In this document: positions 6,437-14,074 of the stretch, piece after piece
Position numbering within the stretch: position 1 is the stretch's first letter
Layout: the number at the start of each line of letters is the position of its first letter
Origin: an uncultured Holophagaceae bacterium
Lineage (GTDB): Bacteria > Acidobacteriota > Holophagae > Holophagales > Holophagaceae
Length of the DNA: 15,679 bases
Direction: 5' to 3'
Assembly (NCBI GenBank): GCA_903927605.1
Contig: CAIYNT010000247.1
Location: forward strand, 1-15,679
Notes under the pieces: model-generated
Told to the model about the DNA's origin: nothing
Database searches by the model: none
Seen by the model: the letters and a program-made list of their open reading frames with translations, nothing else
Program-made: the position numbers and the translations under genes

Positions 6437-6877
6437 ATGAAAATCTACGAGCATCATCCTCATCCCCACATCGAGTCCCGGAAGAAGCGTGCCCCCAAGG
6501 CCAAGGCTCCCCAGGAAGGCCCGGTGGCCCGTTTCAACTCATTCCTGGGAGAAGGGATCACCAAGAGCGTGGGCACCATGTGGTGCGCCTATGCCTTTGC
6601 CCTGATCGCCTTCATCAGCCTGCCGGAAGCCATCCATACGGGCACAAGCGCGCTCATTTCCTGGATCGCGCAGACTTTCCTGCAGCTGGTCCTCTTGTCC
6701 ATCATCATGGTGGGCCAGAAAGTCGAGGGCGCCGCCGCTGATGTCCGGGCCGATGACACCTACAAGGATGCCGAGGCCATCCTGCACGAGGCCCTTGAGA
6801 TCCAGAAGCACCTTGAAGCACAGGATGCCTTGCTTCAGAAACTCATCGAGGCCTATCAGAAGGACACCAAGCCATGA
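6437..6877 (+). CDS. Conserved two-TM membrane protein with C-terminal helix
   Basis: 146 residues, function unknown. The His/Lys-rich N-terminus (YEHHPHPHIESRKKRAPKAK) is followed by two hydrophobic segments: about residues 48-66 (VGTMWCAYAFALIAFISLP) and 72-94 (ISWIAQTFLQLVLLSII...). A hydrophilic helical tail follows (ADDTYKDAEAILHEALEIQKHL, then EAQDALLQKLIEAYQ), probably a coiled coil. The second TM ending in VGQ followed by an A-x-D-x-R-A-x-x-TY stretch is reminiscent of DUF1003 proteins in layout. I recall similar proteins in actinobacteria and other phyla, without known role. AGGG about 7 bases before the ATG is a weak ribosome-binding site. The N-terminal cluster of four His could bind metal, which is a guess. 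Confidence 0.8.
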   Translation: MKIYEHHPHPHIESRKKRAPKAKAPQEGPVARFNSFLGEGITKSVGTMWCAYAFALIAFISLPEAIHTGTSALISWIAQTFLQLVLLSIIMVGQKVEGAAADVRADDTYKDAEAILHEALEIQKHLEAQDALLQKLIEAYQKDTKP

Positions 6878-6972
6878 TCTGGATCAACGTGACCACAAAA
6901 AACCATCAAGAAGGCTTGACGTAGCGAATAAAAGACGAAAACTGTTGGCATGAGCATAAATCAGGAGCGAAG

Positions 6973-7079
6973 CGCCACTTTGGCGACCATTCGCCAAAGG
7001 CGAATCGGACCGGCTGTGGAGCAGACGGCCCCGGAGGGGCGAGCGCCAACGGCGCGAGTCAAGCCGAAGCCCGTAGGGC
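6973..7079. repeat. Array of five short hairpins with 3-base loops
   Basis: Stems in order: CGCCA-ctt-TGGCG (6973-6985), ATTCGCC-aaa-GGCGAAT (6989-7005), GCCCC-gga-GGGGC (7028-7040), GCGCC-aac-GGCGC (7043-7055), GCCC-gta-GGGC (7069-7079). All are perfect stems with exactly three loop bases. A possible -35 hexamer TTGACG lies upstream at 6916-6921 without a clear -10. The style resembles the 1706-1849 element, which also has a 3-base-loop stem and GGAGCAGA on one strand (7017-7024 here, minus strand there). The rest of 6878-6972 shows nothing I can support. Confidence 0.6.
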
Positions 7080-7156
7080 ACGGCACAGGGAGGCTCCACC
7101 TCGGCAAGCAAAGTGCGCCGGAGCGCGCGCAGCGGGCGATAGGTGGAGGTGCCGTG
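7079..7156 (+). promoter_or_regulatory. Long stem that sequesters the ribosome-binding site of the radical SAM gene
   Basis: CACGGCAC (7079-7086) pairs with GTGCCGTG (7149-7156), and CTCCACCT (7094-7101) with AGGTGGAG (7141-7148). That is 16 base pairs with a 7-base bulge AGGGAGG on the 5' side. The apical part (7102-7140) has its own GCGC-CGGA-GCGC stem (7115-7126). The 3' arm contains the GGAGG ribosome-binding site (7145-7149) and the first base of the GTG start. The structure is seen in the sequence; a regulatory role (translation control, ligand or temperature) is inference. Confidence 0.55.
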
Positions 7157-8046
7157 TGACACCCCTGCCACTGCCATCGGATCCACCATGGTTGTTCAAG
7201 GATCTCCTCGTGGAACCCGGGGATGCCCGTTCGATCCTGCGTCCCCAGAAGGATGAACGCTACGGTTTCGGTTTTGCCCTCAGCCCCTACCGTGGCTGTG
7301 GGCACGGTTGCCGCTATTGCTATGTCCGCGAGTACCCCAATGTCCTGCATAAGCCCGAGGACTGGGGTGGGTGGGTGGCACCCAAGCTGAACGCGCCTGA
7401 GCTGCTCTGGAGCCAGCGGCACCGGCTCCACGCGGCCCGGGTCTTCATGGCTTCGGCCACGGATCCCTACCAGCCCCTGGAACGGCAGTACCGCCTGAGC
7501 CGACGCTGCCTGGAGGTGCTGCTGCTCTGCCCGACCACGGAAGTCATCGTCCACACACGCTCCCCCTTGGTGCTGCAGGATCTGGAGCTGCTGCGGGCCT
7601 TCGGAGACCGGCTGTCCGTGGGGCTCTCCATTCCCACCGACGATGATACGGTGCGGCAGGTCGTGGAACCCCATGCCCCCGCCATTCCCAGCCGCTGGGC
7701 GGCCGTGGAACGCCTGGCGGCCGCTGGCATCCAGGTGACCATCGGCGTCGCTCCCCTTCTCGCGGTGCATGATGCCCGGGCCTTCGCCCAGCGGGCCAGG
7801 GCCAGCGGCGCTTCTCATGCCTGGGTGGGCGGACTGCGTCTCCTGAGGCAGGACCCCTTCTACAAGCTGCTGGCCGACCATGGCTGGTTGAAGGTGTTGG
7901 ACCCCAGCTACAAGGAGGGCATTCGGGCCGCCTTCCTGGAAGCCTTCCCGCCTCGGAAGCGCAAGCGTGAGACCAGGGCCGAACCTGCGGCCTCCCCGGC
8001 CATGGTCCAGGTCAGCCAGCCAGGACTGTTTGACCGTGTGAGTTGA
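7156..8046 (+). CDS. Radical SAM protein of the SPL-like (COG1533) family
   Basis: 296 residues. The [4Fe-4S]/SAM motif C48-X3-C52-X2-C55 lies in SPYRGCGHGCRYCYVREYPN, typical of the spore photoproduct lyase-like Rv2578c group. VFMASATDPYQPLERQYRLSR follows, then TEVIVHTRSPLVLQDLELL and GLSIPTDDD, all expected for a partial TIM barrel. The C-terminal tail is basic, then ends QPGLFDRVS, a PIP-box-like or clamp-like QxxLF ending (QPGLF). The substrate is unknown; the family includes DNA photoproduct repair enzymes but most members are uncharacterised. The GTG start has GGAGG six bases upstream; no ATG is available in frame nearby. dnaX starts 59 bases downstream on the same strand and may be co-transcribed. 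Confidence 0.88.
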   Translation: MTPLPLPSDPPWLFKDLLVEPGDARSILRPQKDERYGFGFALSPYRGCGHGCRYCYVREYPNVLHKPEDWGGWVAPKLNAPELLWSQRHRLHAARVFMASATDPYQPLERQYRLSRRCLEVLLLCPTTEVIVHTRSPLVLQDLELLRAFGDRLSVGLSIPTDDDTVRQVVEPHAPAIPSRWAAVERLAAAGIQVTIGVAPLLAVHDARAFAQRARASGASHAWVGGLRLLRQDPFYKLLADHGWLKVLDPSYKEGIRAAFLEAFPPRKRKRETRAEPAASPAMVQVSQPGLFDRVS

Positions 8047-8105
8047 AGCGATGCCCGGGCAGGACCCTGACGCCACTGCTCGCCTTGTGGGAGACTGGAC
8101 CTCTA

Positions 8106-9710
8106 ATGACGACCCTCGCCCTCAAATACCGTCCCCGCCTGCTGTCCGACCTCGTGGGGCAGGAGGGTAGCGTCAAGGCCCTGGCCAATGCCCTGAAGCG
8201 GGCCAAGGAGAGTGGGAAGATCCACCAGGCCTACCTGTTCGCGGGTGTTCGGGGCACGGGCAAGACCAGCACCGCCCGCATCCTGGCCCGGGCCCTGAAC
8301 TGCATTGAAGGTCCCACGGCCACGCCCTGTGGCGTGTGCGGTCCCTGCAAGGCCGCGGAGCAGCCGGACAGCAGCCTGGACATCGTCGAGATCGATGCGG
8401 CCAGTCGGGCTTCCGTGGCCGACGCCCGGGCCCTGCGGGAGCAGGTGCAGACCCGCCCCGCCTTCTGCCGCTACCGCGTCTACATCATTGATGAAGTGCA
8501 CATGCTCAGCACGGAGGCCTTCAACGCGCTGCTGAAGGTCATCGAAGAACCCCCGCCCCACGCGATCTTCGTGCTGGCCACCACCGAACTGCAGGATGTG
8601 CCGGACACCATCAAGAGCCGGGTGCAGATCTTCCCTTTCCGTCTGATTCCCGTGGGCCTCATCGAAGGACGCCTCAAGCACGTGTGTGAGCAGGAAGGTG
8701 TGGCCTTTGAAGAGGGAAGCCTGCGGCTGGTGGCCGAGGCGGGCCAGGGCTCCATGCGGGACGCGCTCACCATCCTCGACCGAGTGATCTCTGCGGGCGA
8801 CGGCAAGGTGGCCGAGGAAGCCGTCCGCGAGCAGCTGGGCATTGTCAGCGCCCATCTGGTGCAGGGGGTGATGTCGGCGCTAGCCATCGGGGATACCGCC
8901 GCCCTGGTGGAGGCCTGCCGGGAGCTGGCTGAACAGGGCGCTGATTGGGCCACCTTCTGGCGGGAGCTGGTGCTGGCCTTCCGGGACCGCCTGGAGCAGG
9001 AAGCGCGGGCAGCCTGCGGACCCCAGGAACTGCTTCGCTGGGCCCGGATGCTGAACCTCCTCTTGAGTCGCGAGCGGGATCTGCGGGACAGCAGCCTGCC
9101 CCGCGTGGTGGTGGAACTCGCCCTGATCACGGCGGCCCAACTGCCCCATCTGGTGCCCCTGGACGCGCTCATTTCGGGGACGGCCGCCTCCGGCGTTCCG
9201 AGGCCGCCTGGTCCTCCCGTAGGCCCGCCACCGGTTCCTTCCAGGGCCCCCCAGGCCACGCCGGCGCCTGAGGGGCCTCGCCGGCCGGCCGCTGCCATCA
9301 AGCCGCCGGCAACCCTGGCTCCTGCGATCCGATCGATTCCGAGCTCTCCAGACCAGCTCCGTACGGCCTGCAGTGAGGCCCTGCGTCAGGCGCCGGGCCT
9401 GCGGGCCCTGGCCACCGCGCCGCAGATGGCTGCGGAGCTGCGCTGGGAAGTCCCCGTCCTCCGGTTCCGCTTTCCCGGAAACGTGCGACAGACGCTCCAG
9501 GATTTCGAGCGGGAGAAGACCAGCCCCCATCTGCTGGCCGCGCTCACCACGGTACTGCCGGGCCTGAAGGCGGTGGAAATCAGCTTTGATGAGCCCGGCG
9601 GATCAGGTGCTGAAGAACGGCCGGAAGATCGGTTGCGCCAGGAACCAGCCTTCCAGGAGCTGCTGCGCCTTAGTGGAGGTGAGGTGCTGGAGATCCGACG
9701 GGAAGGTTGA
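8106..9710 (+). CDS. dnaX: DNA polymerase III subunit gamma/tau (clamp loader ATPase)
   Basis: Core ATPase of the clamp loader that places the beta clamp on DNA. 534 residues from the ATG at 8106 (MTTLALKYRPRLLSDLVGQEG, a standard DnaX opening). An in-frame TTG at 8043 overlaps the upstream gene and adds unrelated residues. Walker A is GVRGTGKT (47-54). The zinc module is C66, C75, C78, C81. Walker B is IIDEVHML (127-134). Sensor 1 is LATTE (157-161). The arginine finger is in KSRVQIF (Arg172), with Val where DnaX proteins usually have Cys (SRC). A proline/alanine linker at about 370-430 leads to a short C-terminal domain in the tau position. I see no A-rich slippery site for a gamma frameshift. 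GGAG at 8090-8093 is 12 bases upstream of the start, a rather long spacing. Confidence 0.96.
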   Translation: MTTLALKYRPRLLSDLVGQEGSVKALANALKRAKESGKIHQAYLFAGVRGTGKTSTARILARALNCIEGPTATPCGVCGPCKAAEQPDSSLDIVEIDAASRASVADARALREQVQTRPAFCRYRVYIIDEVHMLSTEAFNALLKVIEEPPPHAIFVLATTELQDVPDTIKSRVQIFPFRLIPVGLIEGRLKHVCEQEGVAFEEGSLRLVAEAGQGSMRDALTILDRVISAGDGKVAEEAVREQLGIVSAHLVQGVMSALAIGDTAALVEACRELAEQGADWATFWRELVLAFRDRLEQEARAACGPQELLRWARMLNLLLSRERDLRDSSLPRVVVELALITAAQLPHLVPLDALISGTAASGVPRPPGPPVGPPPVPSRAPQATPAPEGPRRPAAAIKPPATLAPAIRSIPSSPDQLRTACSEALRQAPGLRALATAPQMAAELRWEVPVLRFRFPGNVRQTLQDFEREKTSPHLLAALTTVLPGLKAVEISFDEPGGSGAEERPEDRLRQEPAFQELLRLSGGEVLEIRREG

Positions 9711-9932
9711 TCAGCCACCGGAGACCGGCGGCATGAGAGCCACCTCGTCGCCATCCTCCAGAGGCGTGGTTCCGTCTGCGAAATGCTGGTTCACAGCCAG
9801 AAGGGCGTCCTTGGGCAGATGCACAAGTCTGCGATCCTTCAGCAGGTCGCCCATCGTGGGAACGACCGGCAACACCAGTTCATCGAACCCCAGCAGGGCT
9901 CGGTAGCGGGCGAAGCACTTCACTGTGATCAT
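9711..9932 (-). CDS. moaD: MoaD/ThiS-family sulfur carrier protein (molybdopterin synthase small subunit)
   Basis: 73 residues, ubiquitin-like. It starts MITVKCFARYRALLG, with the MoaD pattern of a first strand followed by FAxxR. The middle VNQHFADGTTPLEDGDEVALMPPVSGG is diagnostic: LxDGDEVALxPPVSGG ends in the Gly-Gly that is adenylated and thiocarboxylated by MoeB-type enzymes. Role: sulfur donor with MoaE in molybdopterin synthesis. No moaE, moaA or moeB is in the window, so another sulfur-carrier role is possible. The ATG at 9932 has AGGA about 10 bases upstream. It lies 39 bases after the tamB stop on the same strand, so it is probably the last gene of that operon. Its TGA abuts the dnaX TGA. 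Confidence 0.9.
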   Translation of the reverse strand: MITVKCFARYRALLGFDELVLPVVPTMGDLLKDRRLVHLPKDALLAVNQHFADGTTPLEDGDEVALMPPVSGG

Positions 9933-9950
9933 GAATGTCCTTCCTGTGGC

Positions 9951-9971
9951 CCACAGCCTACCGCCCTTAGC
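9951..9971 (-). repeat. GCTGTAG-type heptamers after the tamB stop codon
   Basis: On the minus strand, immediately after the TAG stop (9974-9972), come GCTAAGG, GCGGTAG and GCTGTGG in tandem. They fill the short gap between tamB and moaD. Confidence 0.45.
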
Positions 9972-12900
9972 CTAATTGGGGCTCCAGCTGTGTCGGATCT
10001 CTCCAGAGAGCCCGAGCCCAACGCTGCTGCCCTTGGTGACGCCCAACAGGAGGATGAGGTTGCCAAAGCGCCATTCCACTTGGCCCGAGTCAATGCTCAG
10101 TTCGCCACTCTTCGTGTGGGTGACCACGATGGCGCTGCGCTGGCCGAAGAGATCGAGGCTCTTGCCCATGGTGAATTCGGTTTCAGACGTACCGAGGCTG
10201 GAGGTGCGGACCGCCACGTTGACCCGGTCTACGCCCAGGGCCCGGCGGAGCTGGTCCTGGACCGGCGCGAAGGCGAGGGTGGAGATGAGGCCTACGCCTG
10301 CGCTCCCGAGCCCCGAGGTGATGGCACCCTGGGTGGCCCCCGAGGATACCCCTGCCGTTCCGACGTTGGCCACGTTGCCAGGGTTGATGAGGATGGCCAC
10401 GATCTCATCCGGGCGCAGGCTGGGCGTGGAACTGGGCAGGATGGTCAGGTTGCTCAAGGTGCCACGGATGTCGAGGTTCACCGTGTAGCCGGGGATGGAA
10501 TTGACGCTGCCCTGGAGGTTGATCATGGGATCCAGCGGACGGAATTCCGAAAAAGTAAGGGTGCCCCGGTCCACGACCATGTCGCCTGCGGGGAAGATGT
10601 TGGTGACGCGACCGCCAGGCTGGAACAGCATCGTGCCCTTGGGTACGGGGTGGGCGAGAGTGCCGAGCACCTGGAACGGACCCTCAAGGCGGCCCTCCAT
10701 CTTCAGGAGATTTGTGTCGAAACTCCAGGGTGATCGCAGGTCCAAGTCCAGGTCGAGGCGGATCCGCTCCAGGGGGTCGTCCAGGTCCAGACCCACGAGT
10801 CCCCCGTTATCCCTGAGGGCGCTCCGAAGGATCAAGTCGGACAGCTTCACCTCGGTCTGGTAGCTCAGGCGGTCTGCCCGCAGCTTTCCCTTGAGCAGCC
10901 CTCCGTCCTCATTGCCTTCAAGGGTAGCCTGGAGGCTGCCCTGGAGGTCCAGGCCCTCGGGCACGTCCCGCAACTGGAAGTTGGCAAGAGTGGCCTTAAA
11001 GGCGTAGGCATCCAGTCCTCCAATCCGCCAGGTCGTGGCGCCGCTGGCCCTGAGTTCCCCGTGAGCGAGGGTGCCGCGCATTGGATTCGCTTCGGAGATG
11101 GTCAGGGTTCGATCTTTCAGGATGACCTGGGCCTGGAGATCCTCCATACCTTGGTAGCCACGCAGGTGCATCTGAGCCTGATCCAGGGTAATGCTTCCGT
11201 TCAAGAGAGGTTCGGAAGGTGTGCCGTGAGCCAGGAGGTCGAACCGGCTGGTGCCCTGGACATGCAGTTCGGACAGGAGGCTGTAGTCATCCACTTCCAT
11301 GACCCGGTCCAGGATGGACTTCAGGTGGGCGAGGTCGGCATCACCCTGGGCCTGGATTGCCATCGGGGCAGTACCTGAGAACGGGACGGTGCCCGACAGC
11401 CGTATATGGGCAGCTTGGATCTCCGCCTGGCCCGCCGAACCACGGGCACCGCCCTCCAGATTGATGTCCACGCCCGCGCCGTGGGCATTGCCATGCAGGG
11501 CCGAGGATCCAGTCTGGTGCAGTTCGAAGGCGCCGAATTGGGCCGCCAGCCGGTCGAGGGAACCGGTCCAGACCAGGTCATGGCCATTCTTCCATCGCCC
11601 CCGGGCAGTCGCCGACAGGCTCAGATCCTCAAGTAGGTCCTCGGTCAGGCCGCGAGCCAGCAGATCGGTGTGGGCGCTATCTGGTGAGATGTTCAGACTG
11701 AGGTGGCCGGTGAGGTCCGGACCATCCTGGCGGGTCTGGAGATCCAGCAGGGGGAGTGTCATGCCTTCCATGCCCAAGTGGCCCACCAATTGGCCCTGCT
11801 CCAGCCTGGCCTGGCCTTCCAATCCGTCTATGCTCCTGTTTCCGAAGAAAAGGCGGCCATGGCTCAGCTTGATCTCCCCCTCAGGCAGATCCAGGTTCCC
11901 GAAGGGTCTGGTGATGGGCCCGAGGAAATGAGCCTCCACCTGGGATTGGACCCGCGGCCCGGGCAAGGCCAGCAACTGGGAGTCCAGGCGTCCATTGAGA
12001 TCGACCCACCAGGTCCATTTTTCAAAATCAAGGTCAGCCCGCCCCATGAGGGCCAGGGCGCCTTCCGGCGGGAGATCTCCCCGACCAAGAAGACCCATCC
12101 TCTCGGCGACCCGAAGGTCGGACAATTTCAAACGAAGCGATTCCAGGTCCATCCAAAAATCAGAAGAAGCCGCTGGAATCTTGATTCCGTAAACTTCACA
12201 TGACTCGCCTTGAGCGACTCCGGTCATAACCAGATGGTCGTATGGCCCCCAGAGCCGCACCCATCCACTTCCCGTACCGGTGATCGGCAGATCCCTGCCC
12301 TCAGCATCCTTCAGGTCGGCGGCCTTCAATCCCTCCGCTACCGGGAGCTGGGTGGCGGTGTAGCACATGTCGATCTGGGGCTGTCCAGGGGTGGTCGCCG
12401 CCCAGGTGAGCCAGAGATTCCCGCCACCACGACCCTCGCCCTTGTGAAGATCGATGTCCTTGATCCAAAGGTCGGATCCACGGATCTCGACCACCTTGGC
12501 CAGCAGACTGTCGGCCCGGGCCCCATGCCATCGCGGATGAAGGACCTCACACGATCCGTCCAGTTCAAGGCCGGTCCCCCGGTTCCAGCGGACCTTGGCC
12601 TGGGCGGTCGTCTGGCCTTCCATATCCAGGTCGACCACCTTCCAGGCGCTCAGGGCCCGAGCCACCTGGTCAGCTCCGACTTCGGTGCGGCCTTCGCCTT
12701 CCAGGTGAATCAACCCCTGGGGGCCCAGTGTGGCCCAGCCCATGCCTTCAAGCTTCAGGGCCTCCAGATCGAGCTTCAGGTGGTCAAGGTTGACTCGGCC
12801 TCGGTCCAGAGTGGCGTCCAGCCCACCCGCATCCGTCCCATGTTGGGCGAGTCCGACCTTGAGGGAGGCCTGCCAATGCTCGGGGCGACCAGCGGCAGTC

Positions 12901-14072
12901 TTGTTCCCCGGCCCCTTGACCTGGGCTTGCAGGGTCCCGCGAACACCCTGGAAGACATCCAGGTGCAGGGCGCGACCAAGCGGGTCCAAGTCGAGATTGG
13001 TCCCCTGAAGGGTGGCTTGGACCTGGGTCCGATGGGACCAGCTGCCCTGGACCTCCAGCTCCCCTTGCGGGGAGATCCAGTGCAGGCGGTCCAATCGGGC
13101 ATGGTCCAGGCCCCCGTTGGCCTTGAGTTCCAGCTCGCCAGGCAGGAAGGCGCCTGTCGCGGAGCGCAGATCGTGTCCATCCGCGATGAAAGTCCAGGCT
13201 GGTTGAGCCGTGGATCCTTGAAGCGTACCCACCACATCCATGCTGCCGACGAGGGAAGGCCGGGTTGATCCGCACCAGCGGGACGTCTGGGCCAGATCCA
13301 GAACTCCAGTCAGGTGGGCCTCAAGCCTGTCTTTGATCGGGGTCTTGCCGGCTTCGTAGCGGCCATTGAAGCGAAGCTGGCTTTCGCCCAGACGAAGGTA
13401 GCCTGCCAGGACCGCCAGCGCCTGTTCGGATGCCTCGCCATTCAAATCCAGTCGGCCCTTCTCCCAGCCTCCCGGGCCATTGATTGATAACTGGGGACCC
13501 ACCAGATCCATGCGGACCCGATTGGGACCGATTCCCGTGGCCTTGGCTTCGAACTGGTACCGCAATTCGGGGATGTTTCGCAGGGCCACGGGAACCTGGA
13601 TCTCGCCGTTCGTGAGGCTGAGGAAATCCAGGCGGAATTGAGGCAGGGGTCCGCTTCTCGGCGGCCGGTCCTTGAGTTTGATGGAGGCCAGGCCCGCCTC
13701 TGTCAAACGGAGGTTGGGATGCTCGATCCACAGGGAATAGATCCGGGGGGTCGTACCCACGAGGGACCAGAGATCCACATGGACCTCAATTCGTTTCACG
13801 GCGAGCAGATCCCCGCCCAGGCGGACATCATGAAGCACCAGTGATCCGAAGGTGGGGTGGATCTCGACCTGTCCGATGGAAAGGGACAGTCCTGTCTCAT
13901 CCTTGACCACGATGCTGAGCTGGCCTAGGGCCCAGTGGACCACTGCGGGTCGAGTGGCCAACCAGGGGGCGATGGTGATGACGGAGGCACCGGCCACCAC
14001 GGCATAGGATACGCGACGGAACCACCTCCGGCCCCAGAGTCGCTGTACCGCGTCCTTGGTGGGATGCCACAT
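9972..14072 (-). CDS. tamB: TamB-like (DUF490/AsmA-related) envelope protein
   Basis: 1366 residues, within the range of TamB proteins. The N-terminus has a basic stretch (RRWFRR) and one membrane anchor at about residues 20-40 (VSYAVVAGASVITIAPWLA); the rest is predicted periplasmic. The long middle is made of repeating beta-strand units rich in Gly, Leu and Asp (for example LDLNGEAS, LELKANGGL, GHLSLNIS), as expected for the beta-taco groove that carries phospholipids between membranes. The C-terminal roughly 300 residues carry the DUF490 features: GGRVTNIFPAGDMVVDRGTL, FNDP-like LDPMINLQGS, LRPDEIVAIL and a barrel-like tail VEWRFGNLILLLGV. The partner TamA/BamA is not in the window. The ATG at 14072 is two bases after the kinase stop, so the two are translationally linked. 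Confidence 0.88.
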   Translation of the reverse strand: MWHPTKDAVQRLWGRRWFRRVSYAVVAGASVITIAPWLATRPAVVHWALGQLSIVVKDETGLSLSIGQVEIHPTFGSLVLHDVRLGGDLLAVKRIEVHVDLWSLVGTTPRIYSLWIEHPNLRLTEAGLASIKLKDRPPRSGPLPQFRLDFLSLTNGEIQVPVALRNIPELRYQFEAKATGIGPNRVRMDLVGPQLSINGPGGWEKGRLDLNGEASEQALAVLAGYLRLGESQLRFNGRYEAGKTPIKDRLEAHLTGVLDLAQTSRWCGSTRPSLVGSMDVVGTLQGSTAQPAWTFIADGHDLRSATGAFLPGELELKANGGLDHARLDRLHWISPQGELEVQGSWSHRTQVQATLQGTNLDLDPLGRALHLDVFQGVRGTLQAQVKGPGNKTAAGRPEHWQASLKVGLAQHGTDAGGLDATLDRGRVNLDHLKLDLEALKLEGMGWATLGPQGLIHLEGEGRTEVGADQVARALSAWKVVDLDMEGQTTAQAKVRWNRGTGLELDGSCEVLHPRWHGARADSLLAKVVEIRGSDLWIKDIDLHKGEGRGGGNLWLTWAATTPGQPQIDMCYTATQLPVAEGLKAADLKDAEGRDLPITGTGSGWVRLWGPYDHLVMTGVAQGESCEVYGIKIPAASSDFWMDLESLRLKLSDLRVAERMGLLGRGDLPPEGALALMGRADLDFEKWTWWVDLNGRLDSQLLALPGPRVQSQVEAHFLGPITRPFGNLDLPEGEIKLSHGRLFFGNRSIDGLEGQARLEQGQLVGHLGMEGMTLPLLDLQTRQDGPDLTGHLSLNISPDSAHTDLLARGLTEDLLEDLSLSATARGRWKNGHDLVWTGSLDRLAAQFGAFELHQTGSSALHGNAHGAGVDINLEGGARGSAGQAEIQAAHIRLSGTVPFSGTAPMAIQAQGDADLAHLKSILDRVMEVDDYSLLSELHVQGTSRFDLLAHGTPSEPLLNGSITLDQAQMHLRGYQGMEDLQAQVILKDRTLTISEANPMRGTLAHGELRASGATTWRIGGLDAYAFKATLANFQLRDVPEGLDLQGSLQATLEGNEDGGLLKGKLRADRLSYQTEVKLSDLILRSALRDNGGLVGLDLDDPLERIRLDLDLDLRSPWSFDTNLLKMEGRLEGPFQVLGTLAHPVPKGTMLFQPGGRVTNIFPAGDMVVDRGTLTFSEFRPLDPMINLQGSVNSIPGYTVNLDIRGTLSNLTILPSSTPSLRPDEIVAILINPGNVANVGTAGVSSGATQGAITSGLGSAGVGLISTLAFAPVQDQLRRALGVDRVNVAVRTSSLGTSETEFTMGKSLDLFGQRSAIVVTHTKSGELSIDSGQVEWRFGNLILLLGVTKGSSVGLGLSGEIRHSWSPN

Positions 14073-14074
14073 AG

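Noticed and set aside
4952..6469. 505-codon open frame on the minus strand opposite hemY
   Set aside because: Antisense shadow typical of GC-rich coding DNA; no recognisable motif, and the + strand has clear HemY motifs.
6874..6924. 16-codon open frame (MIWINVTTKNHQEGLT) overlapping the stop of the two-TM gene
   Set aside because: Too short, no family, and it could arise by chance at an ATGA stop.
6950..7159. 69-codon open frame across the hairpin array, overlapping the radical SAM start by GTGA
   Set aside because: No ribosome-binding site, Arg/Gln-rich translation dictated by the palindromes. The 4-base overlap could mean a leader peptide, but nothing else supports it.
6961..8076. 371-codon open frame on the minus strand opposite the radical SAM gene
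   Set aside because: Crosses the hairpin array and the SAM gene; low-complexity Gly/Gln/His translation, no family match.
12210..13268. 352-codon open frame on the + strand opposite tamB
   Set aside because: No domain features; the opposite strand is continuous TamB-like beta repeats.
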